A stretch of 64,000 bases of DNA from Maritimibacter sp. (GTDB taxonomy: Bacteria; Pseudomonadota; Alphaproteobacteria; Rhodobacterales; Rhodobacteraceae): NCBI GenBank assembly GCA_003520545.1, contig DOUP01000061.1, positions 1 to 64,000 of the forward strand, written 5' to 3'. The translations under genes and the position numbers were made by a program. Positions 1 to 9,231 of this stretch are shown piece after piece. The notes beneath the pieces are model-generated. The model saw only the letters and a program-made list of their open reading frames with translations, was not told the DNA's origin and did not search any database. How positions within the stretch are numbered: position 1 is the first letter of the stretch; each line of letters opens with the position of its first letter.

Positions 1-271
1 GACGCTCGCTCTCGGCGGCAAAGACACCCTGGATGGCCGCCTCCCGCACCCGCGCCTGCCGCAACCCCTCGCGCAGCGCCGCCAGCCCCGTCTCATAGGC
101 TTGCACCGTCTGCGTGAGCGCCTTGACCCGGTCCGACGACCGCTCGGCACTGTCCAGTGCCTCGGAGGCCGCCGTTAATTGCTCCATCGCCGCCCGCGCG
201 GTCTCGGTCGGGTCCGATTGCGCGAAAAGCGGCCCCGCGGCGAAGGCGAGAAGGAGCGCGAGCCGTTTCAC
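1..271 (-). CDS. EnvC-like murein hydrolase activator, 5' part only
   Basis: The first 90 or so codons of a gene that runs off the left edge. It starts at a GTG that overlaps the gpmI stop codon (GTGA), so the two are translationally coupled. The N-terminus is a signal peptide (MKRLALLLAFAAGPLFA after GTG is read as Met) followed by a helical, Glu/Arg/Ala-rich region suited to a coiled coil. EnvC-family proteins of Rhodobacteraceae have this layout, with a C-terminal LytM/M23 domain that would lie outside the window. They act in the periplasm to switch on amidases at division. The position right after gpmI is the usual one for the family. The M23 domain is not visible, so the name rests on the N-terminus and synteny. 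Confidence 0.7.
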   Translation of the reverse strand, partial: MKRLALLLAFAAGPLFAQSDPTETARAAMEQLTAASEALDSAERSSDRVKALTQTVQAYETGLAALREGLRQARVREAAIQGVFAAESER

Positions 272-1788
272 CGGACGATCAGGCTTTCGCCGGTCATCTC
301 TTCGGGCTGCTCGATCCCCATCAGGTCGAGCACCGAGGGCGCAAGATCAGCCAGCCGCCCGGACCTGATCCGCGCGCCTTCTGGCCCGTTGAACAACGCC
401 ACCGGCACAGGGTTCGTCGTATGCGCGGTATGCGGCCCGTTGGTCTCCGGATCCCACATCTGTTCGCAGTTGCCGTGATCGGCGGTCACGATCATCGCTC
501 CGCCTTCTTCCTTCACCGCGATCATCACTTCGGTCAATTGATCGTCCACCGCTTCCACAGCGGCAATCGCCGCCTTCAGATCGCCGGTATGACCAACCAT
601 GTCCGGATTGGCGAAGTTCACGACGATCATATCGTAGCCCGCATGGATCGCCTCAACCAGATGTGCCCCCACCTCCGGCGCGCTCATCTCGGGCTGCATG
701 TCGTAGGTCGCAACCTTGGGGCTGGCCGCCATATAGCGCTCTTCCCCCTCGACCGGCTCTTCCTTGCCGCCGTTGAGAAAGAAGGTCACATGCGGATACT
801 TCTCGGTCTCCGCGATGTGAAACTGGGTCTTGCCCTTCTTGGCAACCCATTCGGCCAGCGTGTTCTCGATGTTCTCCTTGGGAAAGACCGTGGTCATGTA
901 CGCGTTATGCCCGGTCGAGTATTCCACCATCCCTAGAAGCGCCGCCAGCTTCGGGCGCGGCCCGGCATCGAACTCGGTAAACCCCGGCTCACCGATGGCG
1001 CGCAGGATCTCCCGCGCGCGGTCGGCCCGGAAGTTGAGGAAAAACAGACCGTCTTCGTCATGTAGACCGTCGTAGTCGCCGATCACGGTGGGCTGGATGA
1101 ACTCGTCCGTCTCACCACGCGCATAGGCGGCCGCAATGGCCGCATCGGCACTGTCGGCTGTCTCGCCCATCGCCTTGACGGAGGCGTCATAGGCGCGCTG
1201 CACCCGGTCCCAGCGGTTGTCGCGATCCATCGCGAAATAGCGCCCGGTCACGGACCCGATGGTCACACCGTCGGGCAGATCCTCCACGAACTTCGCGACC
1301 TGACCCTGCCCCGACTTCGGCGCCACATCGCGCCCGTCGGTGATCACGTGAACCACGACCGCCACGCCCGCATCGCGTAGCGCCTTGGCGGCCGCGACGA
1401 TATGGTCCTGGTGGCTGTGCACCCCACCGGGCGACACCAGCCCCATCAGGTGCGCGGTGCCGCCCGAAGCTTTCATCGCGTCGATGAAATCCATCAGCGC
1501 AGGCTTCTGGAAAAAACTCCGGTCCTCGATGGCAAGGTCGATCTGTCCCAGGTCCATGGCGACGACCCGTCCGGCGCCGATGTTGGTATGCCCGACCTCC
1601 GAATTGCCCATCTGTCCGGTCGGAAGACCCACGTCATTCCCATGCGTGATCAGCGTCGCGTTCGGGCAGATCATCATCAACTCATCGAACGCCGGCGTCT
1701 CCGCCAGGGCGACCGCGTTGTAGTTGGATTCCGCGCGGAGCCCCCAACCGTCCAAAATGCACAGAACAACCGGTTTCGGAGTGGTCAT
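268..1788 (-). CDS. gpmI: 2,3-bisphosphoglycerate-independent phosphoglycerate mutase
   Basis: 506 residues, the normal size for iPGM. It interconverts 3- and 2-phosphoglycerate in the cytosol (glycolysis and gluconeogenesis). The alkaline-phosphatase-like metal site is complete: DGWG at residues 13-16, the phosphorylated serine in MGNSEVGH (Ser63), and the C-terminal metal ligands in NPDMVGHTGD and TADHGNCEQMWD. The inserted transferase domain contains ITDGRDVAPKSG. The stop overlaps the start of the envC-like gene downstream, so the two are probably one operon. A strong hairpin lies upstream at 1821-1869. Identification is secure. Confidence 0.97.
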   Translation of the reverse strand: MTTPKPVVLCILDGWGLRAESNYNAVALAETPAFDELMMICPNATLITHGNDVGLPTGQMGNSEVGHTNIGAGRVVAMDLGQIDLAIEDRSFFQKPALMDFIDAMKASGGTAHLMGLVSPGGVHSHQDHIVAAAKALRDAGVAVVVHVITDGRDVAPKSGQGQVAKFVEDLPDGVTIGSVTGRYFAMDRDNRWDRVQRAYDASVKAMGETADSADAAIAAAYARGETDEFIQPTVIGDYDGLHDEDGLFFLNFRADRAREILRAIGEPGFTEFDAGPRPKLAALLGMVEYSTGHNAYMTTVFPKENIENTLAEWVAKKGKTQFHIAETEKYPHVTFFLNGGKEEPVEGEERYMAASPKVATYDMQPEMSAPEVGAHLVEAIHAGYDMIVVNFANPDMVGHTGDLKAAIAAVEAVDDQLTEVMIAVKEEGGAMIVTADHGNCEQMWDPETNGPHTAHTTNPVPVALFNGPEGARIRSGRLADLAPSVLDLMGIEQPEEMTGESLIVR

Positions 1789-1820
1789 GGGTCTGCCTCG
1801 CTCTTGCTTCCCTTCGTTCT

Positions 1821-1869
1821 AAAGCGTTCCGTCCAAAACCTGCAACACCGGTTTTGGGCGGGACGCTTT
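1821..1869. repeat. 20-bp-stem inverted repeat upstream of gpmI
   Basis: Arms 1821-1840 and 1850-1869 pair over 20 bp with only two G-T wobbles, around a 9-base loop (TGCAACACC). There is no U-tract after either arm, so it is not a plain intrinsic terminator. It looks like a dispersed palindromic element or a structured 5' leader of gpmI. I see no second copy of this exact sequence in the window. Confidence 0.6.
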
Positions 1870-2035
1870 ACCAGACAGAGGTAAAGGCGCAATGCACGAG
1901 GGTTTTCGCCGCGGACAGTGACGCCGTGACATGTCGCGACCAACAAACCAAACCGGGTTCATATTTGATTAAGGTTAACGTGCCATCACCGACGGGCGGT
2001 ACAGGCAGAGGTGCCGATGACCGTGAACGGTGAAG

Positions 2036-2057
2036 CCCCCCGCGCGTGAGCGGGGGG
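2036..2057. repeat. Short perfect GC hairpin
   Basis: CCCCCCGC, six-base loop, GCGGGGGG: an 8-bp perfect stem. No T-run follows on either strand. It lies downstream of kefB and may help stop minus-strand transcription, but that is inference. Confidence 0.45.
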
Positions 2058-2087
2058 TGGACCCCAAACCCTGTCCATTTCATCGTT

Positions 2088-2141
2088 CCATAAATACCTC
2101 GGGGGAAACGTCAGCTCGCTGACGTTGGGGGCAGCGCCCCC
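2088..2141 (-). terminator. Composite 3'-end hairpin block after kefB
   Basis: On the plus strand it reads TAAATACCTCGGGGG, then a 9-bp stem (AACGTCAGC, TC, GCTGACGTT at 2107-2126), then GGGGGC-AGC-GCCCCC (2127-2141), which abuts the kefB stop codon. A block with the same three parts but a different middle stem lies at 38956-39015, also just beyond a minus-strand gene. This suggests a modular terminator or RNA-stabilising element read on the minus strand. Confidence 0.5.
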
Positions 2142-4024
2142 TACGCCCTATCCGCCCCGGGACGACGATCGGCCATAACCGCTTGCGTCCGGCGCAGGAA
2201 CTCCGCCTCCAGATCGCCCCGCGCCTCCCGTAGCCCCGCGATATAGGCCTGGTTTTCCAGGATCGGCACGGTCGGGTCGTAATTCTCTGCGGCGGTCAGC
2301 ATGGTTTCACGGTCCATATCCGAGAACAGGCCTGCCACCTCTTCGGACTGCTCCCGCGAATACCCCAACGCCTCGAACGCGGAGCGTCCCATGCGCAGGC
2401 TGCTGTCATAGGTCTCACGGATAATGTCGCGACAGCCCGCCCACCAGAGGTCATAGACATGCGGACGATCCATCGCGCGGGCCAGAACATGCACGTCCGG
2501 ATGATGCTTCTGCATGTAGCGCACAAGCTCCGTGATCTGGTCCTTGTCGTCGATCGCAATGACCAGAAGCTTCGCCTCGTCGATCCCGGCTGCGTGCAGC
2601 AAATCGGGCCGGGTCGCATCCCCGTAGTAGGCCTGAACCTCGAACCGTTTGAGCATGTCCAGCTGTTTGGCCGAGAAATCAATGACCGTGGGGGACAGCC
2701 CGGCACCGCGCATCATGCGCGCCACGATCCCGCCGACCCGCCCGTGACCCGCGATGATGATCCCGCTTTTCTCTTCGATATGATCCATATCGCGCCCGTC
2801 CGACCCGATGAATTTCGGCGCCATGACGCGTTCGTAAAGGATGAAAAGCGCCGGCGTCAGAAGCATCGACAAGGCGACGACAAGCAAAAGCTGGTCCGCC
2901 AATGCCTGCGGGATCACGGCGTTCGCCACCGTGAAGGACAGGAGCACGAAACCGAACTCCCCCGCCTGCGCCAGCCCCAGCGCGAAAAGCCAACGATCCG
3001 CGCCGCCCACCTTGAACACGTGGGACAGAACGAAAAGCACCAGCGTTTTCAACAAGATCAACCCCAGCGTCAGCCCGAGGATCAAAGCGAAGTCGTTCCA
3101 AAGCAGTGCGAAGTTGATCCCGGCTCCGACGGTCATGAAAAACAGGCCCAGCAAAAGCCCCCGAAACGGATCAATATCGCTCTCCAACTCGTGGCGATAT
3201 TCGCTGTTCGCCAGCACGACACCGGCAAGGAACGTGCCCAGCGCGGGCGACAGACCCACCAGCGACATGAGTAGCGCGATCCCGATCACGAACATCAAGG
3301 CTGTCGCCACGAACAATTCGCGAAGCTGCGCCGCCGCGATGAACCGAAACACCGGACCGACGAGGTAAATGCCAGCGACAAGCACCACGCCAATCGCCCC
3401 GACCGTTACCGATGCGACACCCCAACCTGGCAGACCTTCGACAAGGCTCAGCCCCGCGCCATGGTCCCCCTCCCCACGATCTGCGCCGTGCGAAAGGGTC
3501 TCGACCAGCTCCGGCATCGCCAGGAGCGGAATGAGCGCCAGCATCGGGATAACCGCGATGTCCTGGAACAGAAGGACCGAGAAACTCGCCTGCCCCCCGT
3601 CGCTTTTCATCAACCCCTTCTCGCCCAGCGTCTGGAGCACGATCGCGGTCGAGGAGAGCGCGAGAACCAGCCCGACCGCGAGCGCCACGGTCCAGGGTTG
3701 GCCAAACAGGATCGCAACGCCCATGACGGCGAGCGTGGTCAGACCCACCTGCCCGCCACCCAGCCCCAAGAGCCGCGCGCGCATCGACCAGAGCGCTTTC
3801 GGCTCCAGCTCCAACCCGACGAGGAACAGCATCATTACCACGCCGAACTCGGCAAAATGCTGGATCGACACCACGTCCACATGCAGCCACGCGAGGATGG
3901 GCGAAATCACGATCCCGGCGATAAGGTATCCCAGAACCGACCCGAGACCGAGCCGCGAGGCAATGGGCACCGCCATGACACCGGCGATCAGGAAAACGAA
4001 TGCCAAGAGTAGAAAATCGGTCAT
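2141..4024 (-). CDS. CPA2-family K+/H+ antiporter with RCK (TrkA-N) domain, KefB-like
   Basis: 627 residues. Residues 1 to about 380 are hydrophobic, with the 12 or so membrane segments of the Na+/H+ exchanger (PF00999) fold. They include LFLVGLELEPKALW and the polar GTFLAGVVLANSEY stretch. From about residue 410 a Rossmann RCK-N domain begins with IIIAGHGRVGGIVARMM, followed by acidic partners such as YYGDATRPDLL. This is the KefB/KefC architecture: an inner-membrane, ligand-gated K+ efflux system that acidifies the cytoplasm during electrophile stress. No KefF/KefG ancillary quinone reductase is adjacent. KefB versus another CPA2 subgroup cannot be decided from sequence alone, so I give no symbol. 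Confidence 0.9.
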   Translation of the reverse strand: MTDFLLLAFVFLIAGVMAVPIASRLGLGSVLGYLIAGIVISPILAWLHVDVVSIQHFAEFGVVMMLFLVGLELEPKALWSMRARLLGLGGGQVGLTTLAVMGVAILFGQPWTVALAVGLVLALSSTAIVLQTLGEKGLMKSDGGQASFSVLLFQDIAVIPMLALIPLLAMPELVETLSHGADRGEGDHGAGLSLVEGLPGWGVASVTVGAIGVVLVAGIYLVGPVFRFIAAAQLRELFVATALMFVIGIALLMSLVGLSPALGTFLAGVVLANSEYRHELESDIDPFRGLLLGLFFMTVGAGINFALLWNDFALILGLTLGLILLKTLVLFVLSHVFKVGGADRWLFALGLAQAGEFGFVLLSFTVANAVIPQALADQLLLVVALSMLLTPALFILYERVMAPKFIGSDGRDMDHIEEKSGIIIAGHGRVGGIVARMMRGAGLSPTVIDFSAKQLDMLKRFEVQAYYGDATRPDLLHAAGIDEAKLLVIAIDDKDQITELVRYMQKHHPDVHVLARAMDRPHVYDLWWAGCRDIIRETYDSSLRMGRSAFEALGYSREQSEEVAGLFSDMDRETMLTAAENYDPTVPILENQAYIAGLREARGDLEAEFLRRTQAVMADRRPGADRA

Positions 4025-4090
4025 ATGTCGCCCTCGCGCTGATCCCCGAGGCCACTTTGGGCGACAAAAGCTCCCCGGTAAAGCGCCGGT

Positions 4091-4561
4091 TCAGACCCGG
4101 TGATATGGTGACCCTGCGAGGATCGAGGCCGCGCGGTAGAGTTGCTCGGTCAACATGACGCGGGCCAGCATATGCGGCCAGACCATCTTGCCGAAGGAAA
4201 GCTTGGCATCCGCCTGCGCGCGCAGGTTCGACGCGATGCCGTCCGCACCGCCGATGACGAAAGCCACGTCGCCGCGACCCTGGTCGCGCCAGCCGCCCAG
4301 TTGATCCGCGAACTCGGGCGAGGTCATCACCTTGCCGCGCTCGTCCAGTGCCACCAGAACGGCCCCGTCGGGAACCGCCCGTGCCAAAAGGGGCGCCTCG
4401 GCTTTCATGCCGCCGCCCTTCTTGTCTTCAACTTCATGGATGGTGAGTGGACCGAGACCCAAGCTCCGCCCGGTGCGATCGAACCGGGTGACATAGTCGT
4501 CGATCAGGTCACGCTCGGGGCCCGCCCGAAGACGACCAACCGCGACGATGTGGACCCGCAT
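4091..4561 (-). CDS. rlmH: 23S rRNA pseudouridine-1915 N3-methyltransferase RlmH
   Basis: 156 residues, the normal RlmH length. The small SPOUT knot is evident from VALDERGKVMTSPEFA, the SAM-loop sequence FVIGGADGI, and the C-terminal signature MLTEQLYRAASILAGSPYHRV-like end (quoted in part: SILAGSPYH). It methylates pseudouridine 1915 in helix 69 of 23S rRNA. It lies 12 bases downstream of rsfS on the same strand, the conserved rsfS-rlmH pairing. Confidence 0.96.
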   Translation of the reverse strand: MRVHIVAVGRLRAGPERDLIDDYVTRFDRTGRSLGLGPLTIHEVEDKKGGGMKAEAPLLARAVPDGAVLVALDERGKVMTSPEFADQLGGWRDQGRGDVAFVIGGADGIASNLRAQADAKLSFGKMVWPHMLARVMLTEQLYRAASILAGSPYHRV

Positions 4562-4573
4562 TACGCCCCCAAA

Positions 4574-4939
4574 TCAGGCTTTGGCGTCCGCCACGACCGG
4601 CGGCGTCATCCACATTTTTTCGAGCTGGTAGAACTCCCGCACTTCGGGCCGGAAAACGTGAACGATCACGTCGCCGGTGTCGATCAGAACCCAATCGCCC
4701 TGATCCTTGCCCTCCACCTTGGAGATCACGCCGAACTTCTGTTTGAGCCGGTCGGTGAGTTTCTCCGAGATCGCAGCCACCTGCCGCGTCGAACGACCCG
4801 AGCAGATGACCATCGTGTCGGCCATCGTCGATTTCCCGGCGAGGTCGATGGACACGACCTCTTCCGCCTTGTCGTCGTCGAGTGAGGTGAGGATTTCCGC
4901 GAGCAATTGTTCGCTCGTGTAGCTCTTGGGCGCCATCAT
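4574..4939 (-). CDS. rsfS: Ribosome silencing factor RsfS
   Basis: A DUF143/RsfS protein of 121 residues with the start chosen here. It binds L14 (uL14) and blocks subunit joining when nutrients are scarce. Family signatures seen: DDDKAEEVVSIDLAGKS, TMVICSGRSTRQVAAI and the SDxGDVIVH-like stretch DTGDVIVHVFRPEVREFY. The frame is open further, to an ATG at 5020 (148 residues), but that adds an unconserved leader. The ATG at 4939 has AGGA nine bases upstream and gives the usual family length. Operon with rlmH. Confidence 0.93.
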   Translation of the reverse strand: MMAPKSYTSEQLLAEILTSLDDDKAEEVVSIDLAGKSTMADTMVICSGRSTRQVAAISEKLTDRLKQKFGVISKVEGKDQGDWVLIDTGDVIVHVFRPEVREFYQLEKMWMTPPVVADAKA

Positions 4940-5068
4940 GCCGCCCGATCCTGCGGCCGACAATTCGACCGCGTCTGGATGATAAGACAGGACATAGTCC
5001 TCCTTCGTTGCACGCTGCATCGTCCCCAGCGCTGGGATATCCTGAAAGTAGCACCCTTTTTGCGATTT

Positions 5069-6553
5069 TCAATTCTCGCTTTCGTCCGGATCGGCCACTT
5101 TTTGCGGATCGTTGAGATGACGCACCTCCCGCTGCGGGAAGGGAATGGAAATGTCGTTCTCCCGGAAGGCGTCCCAGAGTGCGAGATAAACGTTCCCGCG
5201 AATGTTGGTCAGACCCCCGGTCGGATCGTCGATCCAGAACCGCAGGATGTAATCCACCGAGCTGTCGCCGAACCCGACGATGTGGCAAACGGGCGGGCGA
5301 AACGCCAGCACCCGGTCCACGCTCTGGGCCGCGGCGATGGCGACTTTGCGCACCTTGTGCGGATCGTCTCCATAGGCGGTGCCAAAGTAAATATCCAATC
5401 TTACGAAGGCATTGGTATGGGACCAGTTCACCACTTGCCCGGTAATCAGGTCTTCGTTCGGGATCAGGTATTCCTTGCCGTCCCGCGTCACCACCGAGAC
5501 ATAGCGCGCGCCCAGTTGCTCGATCCACCCGAAGGTGTCGCCAAGGCTGATCACGTCGCCCGGCTTGATCGACTTGTCGAGCAGGATGATGACACCGGAG
5601 ACGAGGTTGGAGACCACTTTTTGCAGACCGAAACCCAGGCCCACACCGATCGCACCGGACAGGAACGCAAGCCCGGTCAGGTCCACGCCCACGGCCCGCA
5701 AGCCGATCCAGATCGCGGCACCGTATAAAATAAGCTGCAAAAACTTGATCACCAGCACCTGCATCGAGGGGCTGATGTCTTCGTTCCGCCGGATGCGAGT
5801 CGCCGAGTTTTTCGAGATGAAGCGCACGGCGAAGATCAGGGCACCGACGATCGTGGCGGCCTGTACGACCGTCCAAAGCGACAGACGCATATCACCTGTC
5901 GAAATCGCGATACTGTCCAGCAGCCTGACGCTTTCGTCTTCAAGGTTCAGGATCGAAACCGTGACCCACGCCCAACCGGCCGCGCGCACGATCCCACGCA
6001 GAAAGGCGTTCGCGATGAACCGTGTCAAAAGCGCGATGATCAGCCACGCCAGCGCCAGTTCGGCAATGATCGCCAAAAGGTATGACCGCGATGGCCAGGT
6101 CAGCTCCCGCATGATCCAGACAATCGGCCAGATGATCACGACGAAAAGGATTAGCCGCATCCGCCGTTGCAGGATCAGGGCAAGCCGGATGCGCCAGGTC
6201 GGCCACCCTTCTCGCGTCTTGAGCCAGGCGCGGTAACGCGGAACGAAAATATGCGCGAAGGCAAAGGCAATACCGGCAACACAGAGCGCGATGATGACCT
6301 GGTAAAGGTTCCACGTCCGCATCAGCCCGGTCAGGAAATCCCATGCCTGACCCGCGAGGTCGAGCGCGACCTCTTCGGGTGCCGGCAGGTTTTCGTTGGG
6401 CAGGGAATCCGAGGGGTTCGTGGCCGGTGTGACGTTCGGATCAATGCCCGTCGCCCCGTCCGGAGAGGCCGTGGACGCCGCCGAGGACCCATCCCGCGCG
6501 GCCTGCGCCTCCGCGGCGCCGGGGTCGGTCGTAGTCTGGTCGTGTGACGCCAT
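5069..6553 (-). CDS. MscS-family mechanosensitive ion channel
   Basis: 494 residues. The first 60 or so are low complexity (Ala, Pro, Asp, Ser). About six membrane helices follow between residues 75 and 300. The last, GAIGVGLGFGLQKVVSNLVS, is the Gly/Ala-rich pore-lining TM3 of MscS. The beta domain is recognisable by IKPGDVISLGDTFGWIEQLG and YLIPNEDLI. Such proteins open under membrane tension to release solutes on osmotic downshock. It is larger than E. coli MscS because of the extra N-terminal helices, a common subgroup in alphaproteobacteria. It stands as a single gene. Confidence 0.93.
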   Translation of the reverse strand: MASHDQTTTDPGAAEAQAARDGSSAASTASPDGATGIDPNVTPATNPSDSLPNENLPAPEEVALDLAGQAWDFLTGLMRTWNLYQVIIALCVAGIAFAFAHIFVPRYRAWLKTREGWPTWRIRLALILQRRMRLILFVVIIWPIVWIMRELTWPSRSYLLAIIAELALAWLIIALLTRFIANAFLRGIVRAAGWAWVTVSILNLEDESVRLLDSIAISTGDMRLSLWTVVQAATIVGALIFAVRFISKNSATRIRRNEDISPSMQVLVIKFLQLILYGAAIWIGLRAVGVDLTGLAFLSGAIGVGLGFGLQKVVSNLVSGVIILLDKSIKPGDVISLGDTFGWIEQLGARYVSVVTRDGKEYLIPNEDLITGQVVNWSHTNAFVRLDIYFGTAYGDDPHKVRKVAIAAAQSVDRVLAFRPPVCHIVGFGDSSVDYILRFWIDDPTGGLTNIRGNVYLALWDAFRENDISIPFPQREVRHLNDPQKVADPDESEN

Positions 6554-6670
6554 TTCGTCTCCTTTATCAGGAGGTTGGCAAATTGGAGGGCCTCGGTCCA
6601 GTGAATTGGAAGTGAATGCTTCCTTTCCGCCTTCTCTCTGTGGTGCCTCACCTTTGAAAAATGCGGCGTT

Positions 6671-7468
6671 TTAACGGGTCATGCGCTGGGTCGAGCGGGA
6701 ATAGATGATCGCTTTTCGTCCGGTGTGTGTCAGGCCGCACGCCATGAGAACCGCACGGGAGGCTGCGTTGTCCGGGGCCGCGAACTCGGTCGCACCCTTC
6801 GCCCCCAATTCGTCCACGGCAACCAGGTTGGCCATCGCATCGACCGTCTTTCCCAACCCGAAACCCCGAAGCTCCGGGTCCACCGCGACCAGCCCCACCC
6901 ACGCGATATCGTGAAGCCACGAATAGGCGTTGTGCGTGATCCCGGCAAAGGCCGCCGCGGCAATCGCGCCGTCAGGTTTTCGCAGGATGACAGGCTTGGC
7001 CGGAAACAACTCGCCTGACAGGGCCAGCTTGGAAAACGGCGACACGCCGTGCTCGGACAGGAACGCCTGCATCTCGTGAAGGCTGGACCAGTCGATCGTC
7101 TCGTCCACTTGGCGCGTGATCCCCGCGGGCAACCCGCGCGCCACCATTGGTGTCGACGAGGCGCGAATCTCCTCGGCCGTGCCGAGGAAAATATCCCAAC
7201 GATGCGCGACCGGACCCATATCGGCGAGCTGGTCCAGCCCCTCCTGCAACATCTCTTCATCTATGCCCCGCAGGCTGACGAAGCCCTCCCGCACGAACAC
7301 CTCGCGGATCTTGTCCCAACCCAGCGTTTCGGGATCATCCGAAGTGAACGCACGGGCATGTCCGACCGCTCCCGGTGTGTTCATCATCTCTTCGACTTCT
7401 GCGTCCCGCCTCTGCTGAAGCAAGCGTGTCGCGTCGTCGCCATAGAATGGATCGTCCGTGTCGTGCAT
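6671..7468 (-). CDS. GNAT-family N-acetyltransferase, substrate unknown
   Basis: 265 residues from the ATG at 7468, which has GGGAG six bases upstream; an in-frame ATG at 7558 has no ribosome site. The C-terminal half carries the GNAT fold: AWVGLVAVDPELRGFGLGKTV is the motif A region (acetyl-CoA pyrophosphate loop, here GFGLGK), followed by NAASRAVLMACG, a typical motif B. The N-terminal 120 residues match no domain I recognise. It is transcribed alone, facing away from leuC. Confidence 0.8.
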   Translation of the reverse strand: MHDTDDPFYGDDATRLLQQRRDAEVEEMMNTPGAVGHARAFTSDDPETLGWDKIREVFVREGFVSLRGIDEEMLQEGLDQLADMGPVAHRWDIFLGTAEEIRASSTPMVARGLPAGITRQVDETIDWSSLHEMQAFLSEHGVSPFSKLALSGELFPAKPVILRKPDGAIAAAAFAGITHNAYSWLHDIAWVGLVAVDPELRGFGLGKTVDAMANLVAVDELGAKGATEFAAPDNAASRAVLMACGLTHTGRKAIIYSRSTQRMTR

Positions 7469-7703
7469 GGCATTCTCCCGTCGGCCCGACACCAGCGTAT
7501 CACAGTTTGAAACCCTTGCGAGACTCACCCCAAAGGCGTATCTCACCCGGCATGACACGGATTTTCGATATGGACGACCGCGCCCGCCTGCCTTGGCGGT
7601 TCTTCGGCGCGACTCTCACGATCCTCGCCCGACTTTGATCGGTGCGAGTGCCTCCGCACGTCCAACCTTCTGAATCCACACATTTCCCCTAGGAGAAAAC
7701 CCC

Positions 7704-9110
7704 ATGGCCGGGAAAACACTCTACGACAAAATCTGGGACGCCCACGTCGCCCATGAAGCCGAAGACGGCACCTGCCTGCTCTATATCGACCGTCACCTCG
7801 TCCACGAAGTGACCTCGCCGCAAGCCTTCGAAGGTCTGCGCATGGCCGGACGCACGGTCCACGCGCCGGACAAAACCATCGCCGTGCCGGACCACAACGT
7901 GCCCACCACGCTCGATCGGATCGGCGGCGTGATCGAAAACGAAGAAAGCCGTATCCAGGTCGACGCGCTCGACAAGAATGCCAAGGATTTCGGTGTGCAT
8001 TACTACCCGGTGTCCGACGTGCGCCAGGGCATCGTGCACATCGTCGGCCCGGAACAGGGTTGGACGCTTCCCGGCATGACCGTGGTCTGCGGCGACAGCC
8101 ACACCGCCACCCACGGCGCTTTTGGTGCGCTGGCCCATGGCATCGGCACCTCCGAGGTCGAACATGTGCTCGCCACCCAGACGCTGATCCAGCAGAAGTC
8201 CAAGAACATGAAGGTGGAAATCACCGGCAAGCTGAAGCCGGGCGTGACCGCCAAGGACATCACGCTTGCCGTGATCGGCGAGACAGGCACGGCAGGTGGC
8301 ACTGGCTACGTGATCGAATACTGCGGCGAAGCGATCCGCGACCTGTCGATGGAAGGCCGCATGACGGTCTGTAACATGGCCATCGAAGGCGGCGCGCGCG
8401 CCGGCCTGATCGCGCCGGACGAGAAAACCTTCGAGTATGTCAAAGGCCGCCCGCACGCGCCGAAAGCGGCACAGTGGGAAGCCGCCATGAACTGGTGGAA
8501 GACGCTCTACTCGGATGACGACGCCCATTGGGACAAGGTCATCACGCTCAAGGGCGAAGAGATCGAGCCGGTCGTCACCTGGGGCACCTCGCCCGAAGAC
8601 GTGCTGCCGATCTCCGCCGTCGTTCCCGCACCCGAAAGCTTCTCGGGCGGCAAGGTCGACGCGGCCAAACGTGCGCTCGAATACATGGGTTTGACCGCCG
8701 GTCAGAAGCTGACCGACATCGAAATCGACACCGTGTTCATCGGGTCGTGCACCAATGGCCGGATCGAAGACCTGCGTGCCGCTGCCGAAGTGCTCAAAGG
8801 CAAGAAGATCAAGGACGGCCTTCGCGCCATGGTGGTGCCGGGCTCCGGTCTGGTCCGCGCCCAGGCCGAGGAAGAGGGTATCGCCCAGATCTTCCAGGAC
8901 GCCGGGTTCGAATGGCGACTGGCCGGGTGCTCCATGTGTCTCGCCATGAACCCCGACCAATTGGCCGAGGGGGAGCGTTGCGCCTCCACGTCGAACCGGA
9001 ACTTCGAAGGGCGTCAGGGCTACAAAGGCCGCACGCACCTCGTGTCCCCGGCGATGGCGGCAGCCGCTGCGATCACCGGTCACCTGACCGACGTGCGCAC
9101 GCTTAACTGA
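7704..9110 (+). CDS. leuC: 3-isopropylmalate dehydratase, large subunit
   Basis: 468 residues, full length. With LeuD it isomerises 2- to 3-isopropylmalate in leucine biosynthesis, using a [4Fe-4S] cluster. The three cluster cysteines are in place: one in FIGSCTNGR and two in [12 protein letters not shown]. Substrate-site sequences [17 protein letters not shown] and [12 protein letters not shown] are also present. A good Shine-Dalgarno (TAGGAG) precedes the ATG. leuD follows after 121 bases that hold an unusual TGCACA-rich repeat. Confidence 0.98.
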   Translation: MAGKTLYDKIWDAHVAHEAEDGTCLLYIDRHLVHEVTSPQAFEGLRMAGRTVHAPDKTIAVPDHNVPTTLDRIGGVIENEESRIQVDALDKNAKDFGVHYYPVSDVRQGIVHIVGPEQGWTLPGMTVVCGDSHTATHGAFGALAHGIGTSEVEHVLATQTLIQQKSKNMKVEITGKLKPGVTAKDITLAVIGETGTAGGTGYVIEYCGEAIRDLSMEGRMTVCNMAIEGGARAGLIAPDEKTFEYVKGRPHAPKAAQWEAAMNWWKTLYSDDDAHWDKVITLKGEEIEPVVTWGTSPEDVLPISAVVPAPESFSGGKVDAAKRALEYMGLTAGQKLTDIEIDTVFIGSCTNGRIEDLRAAAEVLKGKKIKDGLRAMVVPGSGLVRAQAEEEGIAQIFQDAGFEWRLAGCSMCLAMNPDQLAEGERCASTSNRNFEGRQGYKGRTHLVSPAMAAAAAITGHLTDVRTLN

Positions 9111-9126
9111 TGCCGGAGAGAGCCGC

Positions 9127-9183
9127 GTCTGCACAATCGTCTGCACAAACTGTGCACAGGTTGTGCACACCCGGTGCATCGCG
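9127..9183. repeat. TGCACA/TGTGCA-rich repeat, copy A
   Basis: Between leuC and leuD. Four TGCACA or TGTGCA hexamers lie in about 45 bases, including the palindrome CTGTGCACAG. The first 21 bases (GTCTGCACAATCGT, one variable base, TGCACA) and the segment CTGTGCACAGGTTGTG recur in the same orientation at 48986-49042. A shorter match, TGTGCACAGGTCGTGTGC, occurs at 43415-43432. The outer TGCACAA and TTGTGCA can pair. The function is unknown. Confidence 0.7.
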
Positions 9184-9231
9184 CCAGTGGCGGCTCTCGT
9201 TCGTTAACACATCTAGATATGGTATGACCTA

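Larger units (their letters stand above)
1789..2140. other. Intergenic region with three hairpins
   Basis: About 350 bases with no convincing gene; the 71-codon open frame at 1868-2083 has no family features. It holds a long hairpin (1821-1869), a G/C hairpin (2036-2057) and a composite hairpin block ending at the kefB stop (2088-2141), each listed separately. The gpmI promoter should also lie here, but I cannot place it convincingly. Confidence 0.6.

Noticed and set aside
1960..1982. TTAAGGTTAACG resembling a CtrA site
   Set aside because: Spacing between the TTAA halves is two, not seven.
7689..9179. 496-codon open frame antisense to leuC
   Set aside because: His/Gly/Arg-rich composition of a third-position shadow in a high-GC gene; leuC on the other strand is certain.
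9127..9183. Idea that the TGCACA repeats are DnaA boxes or an origin
   Set aside because: TTGTGCACA differs from TTATNCACA in key positions, and the sites are scattered near ordinary genes with no AT-rich unwinding region.
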